From: Cichorium intybus
Taxonomy: Eukaryota > Streptophyta > Magnoliopsida > Asterales > Asteraceae
Length of the DNA stretch: 64,000 bases
NCBI GenBank assembly: GCA_023525715.1
Contig: CM042016.1
Location: 84,448,382-84,512,381 of the forward strand
Direction: 5' to 3'
How positions within the stretch are numbered: position 1 is the stretch's first letter; the number at the start of each line of letters is the position of its first letter. Made by a program: the position numbers and the translations under genes. Below are positions 10,590 through 21,398 of the stretch, piece after piece. Under the pieces are notes generated by a model. That model searched no databases, was not told the DNA's origin, and saw nothing but the letters and a program-made list of their open reading frames with translations.

Positions 10590-12462
10590 ATGGATTCTGT
10601 GTCCGATGAAGCTGTAATTGAGGCTGAAATGGACAGATTAAGCAGCTTGCCTCTTGATCTAATTCACCATATTCTCTCTTTCATGGACATGAAATACGCC
10701 GTTCAAACATGCGTCTTATCTTCAAAATGGAAGCATATCTGGACCACTCTTCGCCATATCAAACTATCAACTTCCGAATTCCAACAATTAGGTCAATTCA
10801 TAAGGTTCACACGACATGTCATAGCTCACCGCGATGATCAAACAGACGTTTCTTCACTCAATTTCACATTCGACGGAACACTCAGCCAGATTTTGGTCAA
10901 AGTCCTTCTAAACTACGTCGTATCTCACAATATCCGTAACCTAACCATCTACACTTCCGAGAGAGACCGAAAACTCCCAATCTGTATCTTCGAATCTCAA
11001 TCTCTCAAATTCTTAACCCTAACGAACATCGATGAAGATTATTCAATCGCACCACAGTACCCTTGGGATCTTCCGAATTTAACCACTTTACATCTCAACA
11101 ACATTGTTCTTTCTGATGGAAGATCTGAAAACTATGAGCATCTTGACTTGTTCTCCAAGTGTGTAAATTTGAAGAACTTGAATTTAACAGAGTGTTACAT
11201 GGCGGAAGTGAAGGTTTTTAAGGTATGTGCTCCAAGACTTGAGAATTTGACCGTAAAAAACTGTTTTCTTCTCAAGCTTTTCATCTCTGCACCCAAGCTT
11301 TCATCTTTTGTCTATAATGGTGAGTGCCCTTTAAGCCTGTCTACAAATGGACTACAGTCTTTAGAGAAAGTGGATCTTCGGTTTCCTATTTCAAATCCGT
11401 TTTCTGTTTTTGAGAAAGAAGATGCTTCCCAGCTTGTTAAGTTGCTTAAAAACTTCCATAATGCCAAATTTCTTAATCTTCACTCGGATGTCATTGAGGT
11501 AATGCTGATGAATATTGTTTAAATCATTCTCCTTTTACATGTTTTTTATTTTAATTTACCGATCTAAACTTGAAAAACCGTTAGTCCCCATTTGTTATGA
11601 AAGACTCGACATGACAGAACAGATTGTACTGCGTTTGACGTGCATTGAACAAATTGAAATATTTTGTCCCACCCAAAAGAGGTGGGACAAAGACTCACTT
11701 TTGATTTTTTGTTGTGAAAAAAGACGTAAATGTCCTTCTCATACACATCATTAAAAGTAGCTCTAGAAAGTTTGTCTAATCGGGTGGACAAAAAAGTTGC
11801 AATTTTTGTCTAGTTTTGAGACTCAAGATTTTGACAAATACATGAACCTTTTTATGCAATTTTGAACTTGGTTTTAAATTTTATTTGTCTCGTATCTAAT
11901 ATAAATACTTTATTTTATCTTATTTGTGCAAAGGGGTTGTCCTTGTATCCGGATCTACTATCATCTCAACCTTCACCATTTCACAACTTAAAGTATCTAA
12001 ATATACGCCAAGTGTCTCAAAACGGGAAATTTACCATATTGGATAAACATGTCAAAAACTACTTCCTACATAGCTCTCCGAATGCCATTATTACAATGGA
12101 AGAAACTAAGGTATTTTCCCTAATATGCTATTTTGTTTTCCATAATACTGTTACACATGACAGAACAGAACTAAAAAAGTTGTATTTGGACTGAGACTCA
12201 TGTTAATGGAAAAAATTTGCAACTTTATTATCCCACCAAAAAGGGGGGAGAGAGAGAGAGAGAGAGAGAGAGTCTTGCTTGGGATCTCTTGTCTGTGCAA
12301 AAGACGTGAATGCCCTTATTCTTGTCGTAAAAGATAGCCCTAAAAAGCTTAGCTCATGGTATTTGTGTTATCTTCATGAGGAACATTATTTCACACTTTA
12401 TATTATTGTAGATTATTGCGTCTAATTATCATGGAAATAAAAGAATCAATATCGATGATTGA
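10590..12462 (+). CDS. F-box/LRR-repeat protein, three exons
   Basis: Exons 10590-11498, 11934-12110 and 12412-12462, all phase 0 with GT-AG borders, give about 378 residues. Residues about 14-55 form the F-box (DRLSSLPLDLIHHILSFMDM, then VLSSKWKHIW), which binds SKP1 in SCF ubiquitin ligases. About 110-300 holds plant leucine-rich repeats (LPNLTTLHLNNI, CVNLKNLNLTECYM, APRLENLTVKNC). No FBD domain is visible at the end, so the protein is shorter than many F-box/FBD/LRR relatives. An ATG at 10560 is in frame, but TGCAG at 10561-10565 looks like the acceptor of a 5'-UTR intron (donor near 10099), so I prefer 10590. The substrate is unknown. Exons 2 and 3 are inferred from frame, splice sites and family resemblance. 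Confidence 0.8.
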
Positions 12463-13099
12463 CGTACATGCTTGGTAAGATCAATCTTTTTTTCTTTTTT
12501 AAACTTATATTTTTCTTATGATTTGACAATTTTGTCCTTTGCATGCTCAAGGAGGTAAGAATCCATAAAGTGAGGTCTTGTGATAAATTTGTTTTCTTTT
12601 ACAGTGTCGCATGGAAGCTCGTATTATTGTATTCGGTAATGTGTTTTAGTTGAATTGCATATATTGAGAAGTTTTGTGATTATCTATGAATAATAATGTC
12701 GGTTTGTTAGCAACTTGGATGGTTGTACTAGGAATATATGATCGGAGTTGTTTGAATATATTGTAAATATTTATGATGTTTGGTTGATTGAATCTGGTTT
12801 AGTTAGACATGCAAATAATGTCAATCAAAAAGTTCGTGGTTACCCTTCTTATTGAAGGGTATTTCTGTCAATTCACATTTTGAAGAGAATGAAACAATAA
12901 AAAAAGGTTAAATGTAACATCCGGAACTTTATAATCGGAAATATCGAATATTTATTTGATTTAGTATAGAGTCTTTAAAAGATATTGTTGGGCAAAAAAT
13001 AGGAGATAACAGCCCAAAAAATTCTTTGAATGGAAATTAATTAAAAAAGTATAAATTATAGATCGTTTATTCAAAAGGAGTTATATTTTGAATAATTTA
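12463..13099. other. Downstream region of the F-box gene
   Basis: Contains the likely 3' UTR and then AT-rich DNA with no recognised gene. Confidence 0.45.
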
Positions 13100-13408
13100 T
13101 CTATTAATTAATTACCGTGTTTTTTTGTACGTTGTGTACGTTTTTTTTTGGGTTTGTTACACGCGGATCCATCTTTGGCTTTTCGGGTCTATCTGGATCC
13201 ATATTAGATGTTTCTCAAATTTATGCCTTCACCGCTTCACTCCATGGTTGTATCGTCCTTCCCACGGATTTTGCGACTTCCACACTCCTCCAGTGTCTTC
13301 CGCTCCATTCTCCCCAAATCAATGGGTTATGCGAAAGCTCCCACCGCTTCATATTGATCCTCTCCGACTCCTCCTTCTCCGCCACCACTGCTACCCCTTC
13401 CTCCCTCC

Positions 13409-13837
13409 TCACATCCACCTCACAGAGACACAGAAACAGCCTTGGGGGTAAAGAAAGGAGCAAATGGCATTCTTATCTGTCGGTGGGTAATAAATCTTTA
13501 GAGAGAGAAAGAAGAATAAGAGAGACGATGGTGGTATACAAACCGGTTCGAAAAACCTCTTCATAATCTGACTCTCTCGGTCGGCAAAAACCTCCTGATC
13601 ATAAAACTCTACATTCGGATCTGCTTCCTTTGGAGGGCAAGTCTGGGTAATTTTACTCGATAGTCCACCGGGTTTCCTAAAGATGCGTCTCCGACGATTA
13701 GAAGGAAGCCCCATCGTATTCTTTCTATTTTTTCGTCCTTCCAAGTCTGAGATTTTCAATTTGTTGGCATCGTAAACCCCCTCTAATTCTACTTCAGATA
13801 ACTCATCGATTACTCCCTCCTCATCCCCTTCTTCCAT
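13409..13837 (-). other. Unrecognised 142-codon open frame inside the Helitron
   Basis: Opens with an acidic stretch (MEEGDEEGVIDELSEVELEG) then a basic one (NRRRRIFRKP). I do not recognise the family. The last 30 residues are hydrophobic and low in complexity, so if this is a gene piece it probably ends at about 13540. It could be the first exon of another captured gene. Confidence 0.25.
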
Positions 13838-14893
13838 TCTCCATTTGTTATTCTGTTATTTTTACTCTTTATTGATTTTTGGTTTTTCATTTAATCGATA
13901 TGTTAGAATCCGTTTTTGATATTAGTACATCTTCAATTTTTTAGTGACTCCATCTCTTTGGAAGCACACTATTGGTTACCATATTATTTTGGTGTTCGTC
14001 AAGAGCTCCAACGGTGGATTTAAACTTAAAGTCGACATCCTTTTTATATTCGTTTGGATTGTATAAATCTGTAATAGTTTTTATGGCATTTATGTTAATA
14101 AACTAAAAAGCAGGTCGTCCGTATGCGCAAGGAATCTGGAGGTATGAGATTTGTTGATTCAGTTTGAGGTAACATTCTTCACCTAGATTCTGTCTGATTA
14201 TAATCTAAATTGATTTTTTGGAGCTTCTTATGGATGTTCGGCAAGATCAACATCTTTATCGGTTGGGATTTTAATAGCTACGAAAAATTAGAATGGAACG
14301 CTTTTTACAGGTCTCGAAGAGCTTTAATATTCTCTCTCCTTTCATCAGAAGGATGCTGATAATGGTGATTTTCGCAGAAGTAAGTTATTTCTTTCTCTCC
14401 TTTTCTTTAATGGGTTAAAACTTTATCATTTTTCATATTTATCTCTTTCTCCTACTGCTTCCCATTATCCATTTCTCAGTCCGTTTAGTTTTTTATAGTT
14501 TTGAATTTTCTTTCTGGGTGGTGATTACCGAGTGTTTTGATAAGCAGGAAGTTTAAGTGATCGGTTATGGATAATGTCTAATTAAATATCTTAATTTTTA
14601 AGTACATATCCTTTATGCATAAGGTGATATTCACATTAATATCAAATTTTCTTATGAAAATTATATCTATGTTTTTTTTTGTTATCCGTTTTGTTTATCT
14701 TAACCCTAACTGTTTGATTATTCCATCTAGATGAGTTCGAATCAATAAATGAAAAAAAAACCATCTGTTGAAGTTTCAAGTAGATAAAGTGGAGCCGATG
14801 AAATTTCTAAGCCATTCTAAGTCTGGTTTAAGTTTAAGGGCTGGGTTTATAGTTTCTGATAACCCCCCACTAATAACCTTTGTTGTGCTTTAG

Positions 14894-15085
14894 ATGACTT
14901 GCAGCCTGGTTACTACATGGTTACCACTTACCATCAGGTTTGTTATCTTTTATCAACATTAATTTCATTTCCTATATCAGTTAACTTATAGCTTTTTGTA
15001 CATTAATTTAAAGTACAAATTTATTGTTGATGGTGAGTGGTCACATGATAAGCACCAACCTTTTGTATCTGGTAATTAAGGTACT
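14894..15085 (+). pseudogene. Exon fragment of SnRK1 beta-gamma subunit (CBM48 region)
   Basis: Exon 15014-15078 encodes YKFIVDGEWSHDKHQPFVSG, the glycogen-binding (CBM48) signature of plant SNF4-like beta-gamma subunits; the next codons are a stop (TAA) where the family usually has Tyr. The preceding exon piece (about 14894-14937) ends in PGY...YHQ before a GT donor at 14938, which fits the family's exon border but has a small local expansion. The intact subunit regulates the SnRK1 energy-sensing kinase. This is a two-exon relic with no promoter or downstream CBS domains, captured at DNA level. Confidence 0.7.
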
Positions 15086-15510
15086 ATGTATATATTTCTA
15101 TTAACTAAAGAGCCATATTATATTTCATGCATGAAGCCTATAGGCTTATTCATTCATGAGGTAAGATCATAACAACTGGGTAAACCAGAGCAGATCTAGG
15201 TTTTCTACACTTTATATAATCATTTGCACAAAGTAATGGAAGTATATTTAGTTTCATTTAACTCTGTATGCATCTATGGTAGGTTTGTGAAGAAATACGA
15301 ACATATTTTGTAGGTGCATCAGGTGCGTCAATGAAGTTCATATCAATAGAAGAACCGATAGTAAAAGTACAGTTAGCGGGTCATGCAGCAAGCATTATGA
15401 CTGTTAGAGTAGTTATGAAAGCTGTTCAACTTTTACAAAAAATTAGCAACCTACTTCAATTAATATGTTGCTGTTTCTCCAATCTAAATTCTTTGATGTG
15501 TTGTTAACAG

Positions 15511-15819
15511 ATGGAAAAGAATGCAGCAGCCGTAATATCTGTTAATACCAGAATTGACCCCACAAATTTCACCCTACCACCATCATATGTCGAAGACGAC
15601 AGCTTAGGTAACATCATGGTTTCAAGAGGTCCAATGCCGGTTTTATCCAAGTATATGACCAACGGAATGGAATATTCCAATGTAAACATTCTAAAATTAC
15701 CATTTGTCTTTTTTGCCAGGTTGCAGTTTCAACAAATAGATCTATGCCCAAATGAGCCTTCGATCTGTGAACTTGGTGAGCCCCACAAAAATTATCAAAG
15801 TGGAAAATGCAAGAAATAG
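15511..15819 (+). other. Unrecognised open frame next to an ARF-like exon scrap
   Basis: The first 60 codons (starting MEKNAAAVISVNTR) look compositionally like coding sequence, and an AG acceptor precedes them at 15509-15510, but I cannot name the family. From about 15716 a different frame resembles the ARF exon that begins VA-STN and ends before a GT donor near 15780, heavily decayed. A further candidate piece lies at about 15315-15415 (KVQLAGHAASIMTVR in one frame). Confidence 0.3.
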
Positions 15820-16599
15820 TCCAATTTTTTCTTATTAGGGCATTGTACTTTGAAAACTCTTCAAAATTCTAGCATTGTACTTCCAAATTTTTTTCTTATT
15901 TGTATATTGTATTTTGAAAAGTCTACCCAATTATAGCAATGCAAATTGCTTTTTATTCCGATTTCATTGCTACAATTTGGAAGAATTTTCAAAGTTCAAT
16001 GTTGTAATTGGAAGAAATGGAAGTAGGATACAAAAACAAACAACTTAATAGAAATACATTGCTATTTATGGTAACCAAACTAATTGTTTTCAAGATTGTA
16101 AGAAACAAGTGATTTTGAACAACTGTAGAAATGTAAAATACCATCATACTTGGCACCTTTTCATATAAGATATGGTGTTTGTTTGACATCGATGGTTTGT
16201 ATGCAACAAAAAGTCAACTACAATCTTTCAAAAAGTCAATTACTCTATTTATTCATTTATTATAACATCCTACTTCCGTTTTTTCCTATGAGAGCATTCT
16301 ACTTTACAATAGCTACCCAATTGTAGCAATCTTATCCAAAACTTTCTAAAAAGAAAAAAGAAGATAAACCATAAATTATAATGCTATAATTGGGTAGACG
16401 TTTCAAAGTACAATGTCTTAATAAGAAAAAAAACAAAAGTACAAAGCTATAATAGAAAGAAACATAACCATGATGCTTTAATCCACTAATAAACGAAAGT
16501 ACATTGCTATTTCCTGCATTCAGCTTCTTCTTTAATAAACCGAATCATCAAAATTGCAACTTAAGGCTAATAATTTTGCTTATAAATACATAGTGAAAT

Positions 16600-16925
16600 C
16601 AGGAAAAAGATGTTCTTCCGATAGCAGATTTTGGAATCAAACCAAGTAGACATCCGAGTGAATTTTTCTACAAGACTTTGACACCAAGTGATACAAGTAC
16701 ACATGGCGGCTTTTCTGTACCCCAAAGAGCAGCAAAAAAATTATTTCCACAATTGGTAACTTTTTCTTTCTTTCTTTTTTTTATTTTCTTATTGAGAAAA
16801 TATTAAAACCATTTTTCACCGTGTTATATTTTGATTTCAGGATTTTTCAATGCAACCGCCGAATCAAGAGCTTATTGTGCGAGATTTACATGATAATAAA
16901 TGGACATTTCGCCATATATACCGGG
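16600..16925 (+). pseudogene. Auxin response factor B3-domain fragment, two exons
   Basis: Exon A (about 16600-16755) reads PSRHPSEFFYKTLTPSDTST then HGGFSVPQRAAKKLFPQL; exon B (16841-16925) reads MQPPNQELIVRDLHDNKWTF then RHIYRG. These are the start of the ARF DNA-binding B3 domain. The intron sits exactly where plant ARF genes have one, with GT (16756) and AG (16839-16840) intact. The residues resemble the activator ARF5/7/19 group more than ARF6/8, a tentative call. Nothing after the RHIYRG exon continues the gene, so it cannot make a factor. The frame is still open across both exons, implying fairly recent capture. Confidence 0.85.
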
Positions 16926-16999
16926 GTGAGTAATTAATCCAAGGGTATTTTTGTCATTTTTGTAATTGTTTATTTATGTCGAACCCTTCCGTTTCATTC

Positions 17000-18260
17000 T
17001 ATCTCTGAATCTTGCCATGTTTTGAGAGGAACAGTTGCTGAAAATTATTACCCGGTACGTGTCATCATTAGATTAGGGTAATTTAGTCATTTTACATGGT
17101 TTAGTAAGCTCCAGGGACGATTTCTGAAACAAACTCTAAACTTAGGGACGGAATTATAACAAAAGAGAAACTTGGATTGAAATTGCAACATTTTGCCAAC
17201 AACAGGGACTGTTTCTATAATTTAGTTTAATTAATATGGAAATGATCTCATTTTTGGATTAGATAAAGTCAGTTACGTATTCAGTGTGAAAATATCTCCC
17301 CTGACCCGCGCATAAGCGATGACGAAATTCAAGCGGCTGCAACCGGGCAAAGAAAGAAGGACACCTCTCCTGTTCGTCTTCCTTCTTTGCTGCAGCGACC
17401 AGAAGGTTTTCCTTCTCCCAACGATACGTATCCATCCTCGCCCTCTCTTAATTTCTCCTATCTCGCCCCATTTTCGTTTAGTTCTTGGCGAATTAATCGA
17501 GGATGATGGTTGTGACGATGACGGTGATAGCGATCCAAAACATTTGAGGATTGTTGTTATCTGAGTTCAGTTGAGAGGATTGTTGCGACATTTGAGGTGG
17601 GTTTTTAATGAATTTGAGAGGCCAGTAATGAATCTTTGTTGTTTTGGTTGTTGTAGGTTTTAAAAGAGGATGCAGAAACCGGCGCATTGACATCGTCTGC
17701 TTTATTTGAAGACAACACTGAGTGCCCTAAAGGTATTCCATCTAATACTTGATAAAAATGCCACCGCTACGTTCTACAATTTTAGCTCCACTAATTAAAG
17801 AATTAAAGAGTTTTGACTTGATTTTGCATTACGTTTTGCAATGGATTGGGGATGCAGGAGTGTGGATCGGTGGGATTCGTGAATTGGTGTTTTTTTATCT
17901 TTTTTGTCAATTTAAGGATTATGATTTCGATTCATGGAACTAAAAATTTGGTTTGATTTCTGCAAATTAAGGTAATATACTAGAAACTCTTTCCAAACAC
18001 TACGTTTATGCAATTTACCAATTACATGATGTTGTCCTCATTTGTTATTTTGACGAATGGCTAATGAAAAAAATTGAATATTTGGTCTCTGTTGCAACAG
18101 TTTATGTGGATGCAAGTTGTACATTTAAGTTGTTTGTTAGATTTGCGTGCAATATAATGTGTATAAAAGCCACCATCAATGTCACTTCTGAACTTTATTA
18201 AATTCTTTCAATGAAAATGGTTTGATGATACTAATCCTTATGTTCTTTCATTTCTTTAAG
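17000..18260. other. Helitron interior without recognised gene
   Basis: Contains short open frames (17319-17564, 17749-17943) and a possible coding piece near 17660-17735 that I cannot name. The pieces could be untranslated or intronic parts of the captured genes. Confidence 0.3.
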
Positions 18261-18356
18261 GTTGACAAACTCGGAAAGGATTCTCTTGTGAACTGTGCAA
18301 AGACAAGCATGCCTTCTAAACTATTAGCTACTAATGATGACTTCTTTGCAAATCTG
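18261..18356 (+). pseudogene. CCT1 (TCP-1 alpha chaperonin) single-exon fragment
   Basis: A 32-codon exon between AG (18259-18260) and GT (18357) reads VDKLGKDSLVNCAKTSMPSK followed by a short stretch ending DDFFANL. This is a characteristic segment of the TCP-1 alpha subunit of the cytosolic chaperonin (usually MSSKL and DSDFFANLV at this place). No neighbouring CCT1 exon is present. It is another captured exon in the same orientation as the ARF and SnRK1 pieces. Confidence 0.8.
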
Positions 18357-18679
18357 GTATGTTTCTAATTTGCTCAAATTGCAAATAATAGCAACATAGG
18401 TAACCATATCTATCTATATGGGCAAGATACTTTCTCTTTTATTTTTTTCCTATAATAGCAACATACTTACATTTTTGTACAAATATGTGGCTGAGACGTC
18501 ACTTCTGGGATTGCTTGAGAACCCCAATAACGAAACGTGGAAGAAAAAAAAAACCCCAAGAACGAAAACCCCAAAAGAATACGATCGAGAGGAAAACAAC
18601 AACCGAAGGACTTAAACCGATCGGCCCCAAACGTTTTCACCTTAAACACTCGCTCAAATTTATAAGAGAAGAAAAGGAA

Positions 18680-18706
18680 CCCGTGCGGAGCACGGGGACC
18701 CACTCG
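18680..18706 (+). other. Candidate Helitron 3' terminal hairpin
   Basis: CCCGTGC, loop GGA, GCACGGG, then GACCCACTCG and a flanking T. The preceding bases (TTTATAAGAGAAGAAAAGGAA) are AT/purine rich, as commonly seen before Helitron hairpins. Confidence 0.6.
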
Positions 18707-19094
18707 TTAATGTTAAATAAAAACAAGAAATAATGGAAAATGTTGAACTTTGATTATTCTTAAGCGTTTTTGAAAGGAATAAAAGATAGGGTACTTGGTT
18801 GTAAACATGGGTCAAGTGTTGCGGCAAATGTGGAAAGAGGAGCATCATGTTTCTTTGTTCTTGTCGAGTAGCAGCAAAAGAAATCGGGAAACGAAATCAG
18901 GGGGATGCATTTTTTGGTCTGTATCGAATTGAACGAATACACACACACATATCGATGTGTGGTGTACGGTTTGAACAACAGAAAAACCAAAGAAACATAC
19001 GGGTGTTTGTTTTTTGTTTGCAGATCTTCTTGACCTCTTTTGTCTGCAGTCTGCATACGGCACGCATACCTTAGCCGTCGCAGCAGGGATGAAA

Positions 19095-19807
19095 GGGATG
19101 GCAAAAACGCCCGAACCCGGTTGGAAAAACCAAACCCGAAACTTTTGGGACGAGTTTTGAACCGGGTAAATGGTTATGAGACTTGGTATGAGATTTTTCT
19201 AGAAAAATTTCGCAGGTATGAGATGGTTTTGGTATTGAGGTCATACTCGCCCGATTACCCGATCCCATATACTCGACCCCGATTACCCGATCTCATATAC
19301 CCGACCCCGAACCATATGAAATCAGGGTATGTGATGGTTTTGGTATATATTTATAATTTTATTATTTATGTATGAGATTGCAAATCCATATTTTGATATT
19401 ATATACGGTTAATTATTATGTGATTACTATTTACCATTTCTACCGTTATATAATTATTACTTACCGAAAATTCTATATAGTATATTGTATGTGACATATA
19501 ATTTTTCAATTTTCGTGCCTCATCCTTCAACTCATCAACTCTTTACTATGCATGCATCTCCAGGATGATATCTCATTCTTCTATTAGTTATCATGTATCG
19601 ACACTTTCTTTTTTCTTATTAAGCATCAACGGATAAATTTCAACCTATTATTATCATAGATTGGGATACCAAATACCCGTGGGTATAACCACGAACCCGA
19701 TGGTTATTTACTAATCGGGTACCCGACGGGACGGAACCGAGTTTGAGATGCGATCTTATAATAGGATATGAGACTGGGATCACCAATACCCGTCCCATTG
19801 TCATCCC
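19095..19807. repeat. Possible TIR element with GGGATGGCAA / TTGTCATCCC ends
   Basis: Ends are short inverted copies (GGGATGGCA and TGTCATCCC), and both inner flanks are rich in CCCGA/CGGGTA motifs, including tandem ACCCGAT units at 19254-19312. I could not identify a target duplication. No coding sequence. Confidence 0.4.
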
Positions 19808-19958
19808 TACTTTGCAGAGTGATTGTTTTTTAGAATACCGTACACCTAAAAACGTCTGTACGTCCTCTTTTTCTCGCAGACATGGATTGAAGTCTTTTTG
19901 TATCTTCTAACCTCTTCTAACTTTAAAAAAAGTAATTTTTTTTATTGGCGTGTTTGGT

Positions 19959-20345
19959 AAAACTAGCTGGTAGCTAGTAGCTAGTAGCGGATAGCTGGTA
20001 GCGGGTAGCTAGTAGCCGAAAGTTGTAATGTTTAGTTTGTATATAACTGTTCGGCAAAAGTAGCTGGAAGCTTTTAAAATATGTAAAATTACATAAAAGG
20101 GCATCTGTATAAATATTGGTTATAGTTTTAAGGGTATTCTAGTAATTAATGGTATAATTGGTGATAGCTTTTTGTTAAATGCTACTTCAACTAACTTTTA
20201 AAATAATAGCGTTTTGTTTAAAATAAAAGCTTCAAGCTCGTGTCACCGAACGAAGTTTTTTGTTTTTATTGGGGCTTTTTCCTAAACGCTAGAAGTTACA
20301 AGCTCTGAAACGCTCCGAAAAGCTCCACGCCCAACATGCCCTATA
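19959..20345. repeat. MITE-like repeat with TAGCTGGTAGC tandem motifs
   Basis: The left part has TTTGGTAAAACTAGCTGGTA followed by short TAGCTGGTAGC/TAGCGGG repeats; the right part ends near CACGCCCAACATGCCCTATA, an approximate inverse of the left edge GGCGTGTTTGG. A fragment of the same family occurs inverted at about 43585-43672. The ends resemble hAT-type MITEs, but I found no clean 8-bp duplication. Confidence 0.5.
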
Positions 20346-20936
20346 TAAGTTATAGATAATTTTTTATAAAAAGTAATTGAAAAAAATTAAAATGTTAGAT
20401 ATACAAAATACATAATTTGGTAAACAATTTAGTTAATTTTAGTAGTCTGCAAACTTCAAAAAACAAACAGTCTTTTTATTGCAGATTGCAGACATTTTAC
20501 CAATTTTTTTTTGCAGATGTTTGCAAATGTGATTCGTAGACTGCAACCATTTTACCTCTTAAAAAACAAACACAAACATAGAGACCGAAAGATAGATAGA
20601 GATGTGACACACCACTAAATGCAGGAGTTGGATTGGAGTGGTTATGGTGATCAGTTATTGCAACCAACAACCCCGAATCTTCTAATTTTCTGATATACAT
20701 CAATTTGAAAGCAAATCGTTGGAGTTTAAGTAAAATTGCTGAAATTGGTTAGAAATCTCATATCCATGTTAGAAATTAAACCCGGGCATATAGAAGTTGT
20801 CATATGCATATTACAAATTGGGTTGAGATTTTGAATTACACCGTGTTTGTTTGAAAGTGTCAAAGAATCAAATGAGTGAATGATAAATGGTTTGAAATGA
20901 AATTAGTCAGGTTAGTCTAAAGAAAGAAAGAAAGAA

Positions 20937-21165
20937 AATGGATTCTTATTACTTGGAAAATGTGATGCAATTGGTATGAAATTATACAAGTAAAGACTCG
21001 TAAAAGGCTAGTAATTGAATGGAACTGGAATTGATAAAACAATAAAGAAAAAAATGGATTCTTATTACTTGGAAAATGTGATGTTATTGGTATGAAATCA
21101 TACAAGTAAAGACTCGTAAAAGGCTAGTAATAGAATGGAATTGGAATTAACAAAACAATAAAGGC
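20937..21165. repeat. Tandem duplication, 116-bp period
   Basis: Two near-identical units start AATGGATTCTTATTACTTGG at 20937 and 21053 and run through TACAAGTAAAGACTCGTAAA. AT-rich and non-coding; the flanks (GTGTTTGTTTGAAAGTGTCA on the left) suggest it is the interior of an old MITE. Confidence 0.8.
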
Positions 21166-21398
21166 GTCCTAGTGTATGATTGGAAAACTTGCCAACTTTG
21201 ACTATTTGTCAAACTCAAACATAGAGTATAAAAGTAAAATTATTTGTCATACAATTAAAATATATTGAAATTGAATTTTAGTATGTATTATAATGTTGGA
21301 ATTGAGTTACAAACATCAATGAATCAATAAATTTGAACTCTTGAGCCTAATGAAAGTAAGTTGGCAAAAAGGGGGGACAACATTGACTCTGGTCAACA

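Larger units (their letters stand above)
13100..18706 (+). mobile_element. Putative Helitron with captured multi-gene exon fragments
   Basis: The right end has CCCGTGC-GGA-GCACGGG (18680-18696), a 7-bp GC-rich hairpin 10 bases before CACTCG followed by T. That is the architecture of a Helitron 3' end, although CTCG departs from the usual CTRR. The left border (A then TCTATTAATTAATTACCG at 13100) is only a guess. Between them lie exon pieces of three unrelated plant genes, all on the plus strand with splice sites and introns kept, which is how Helitrons capture DNA. No Rep/helicase is present, so it would be non-autonomous. A Pack-MULE is the alternative, but I found no matching TIRs. Confidence 0.5.
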
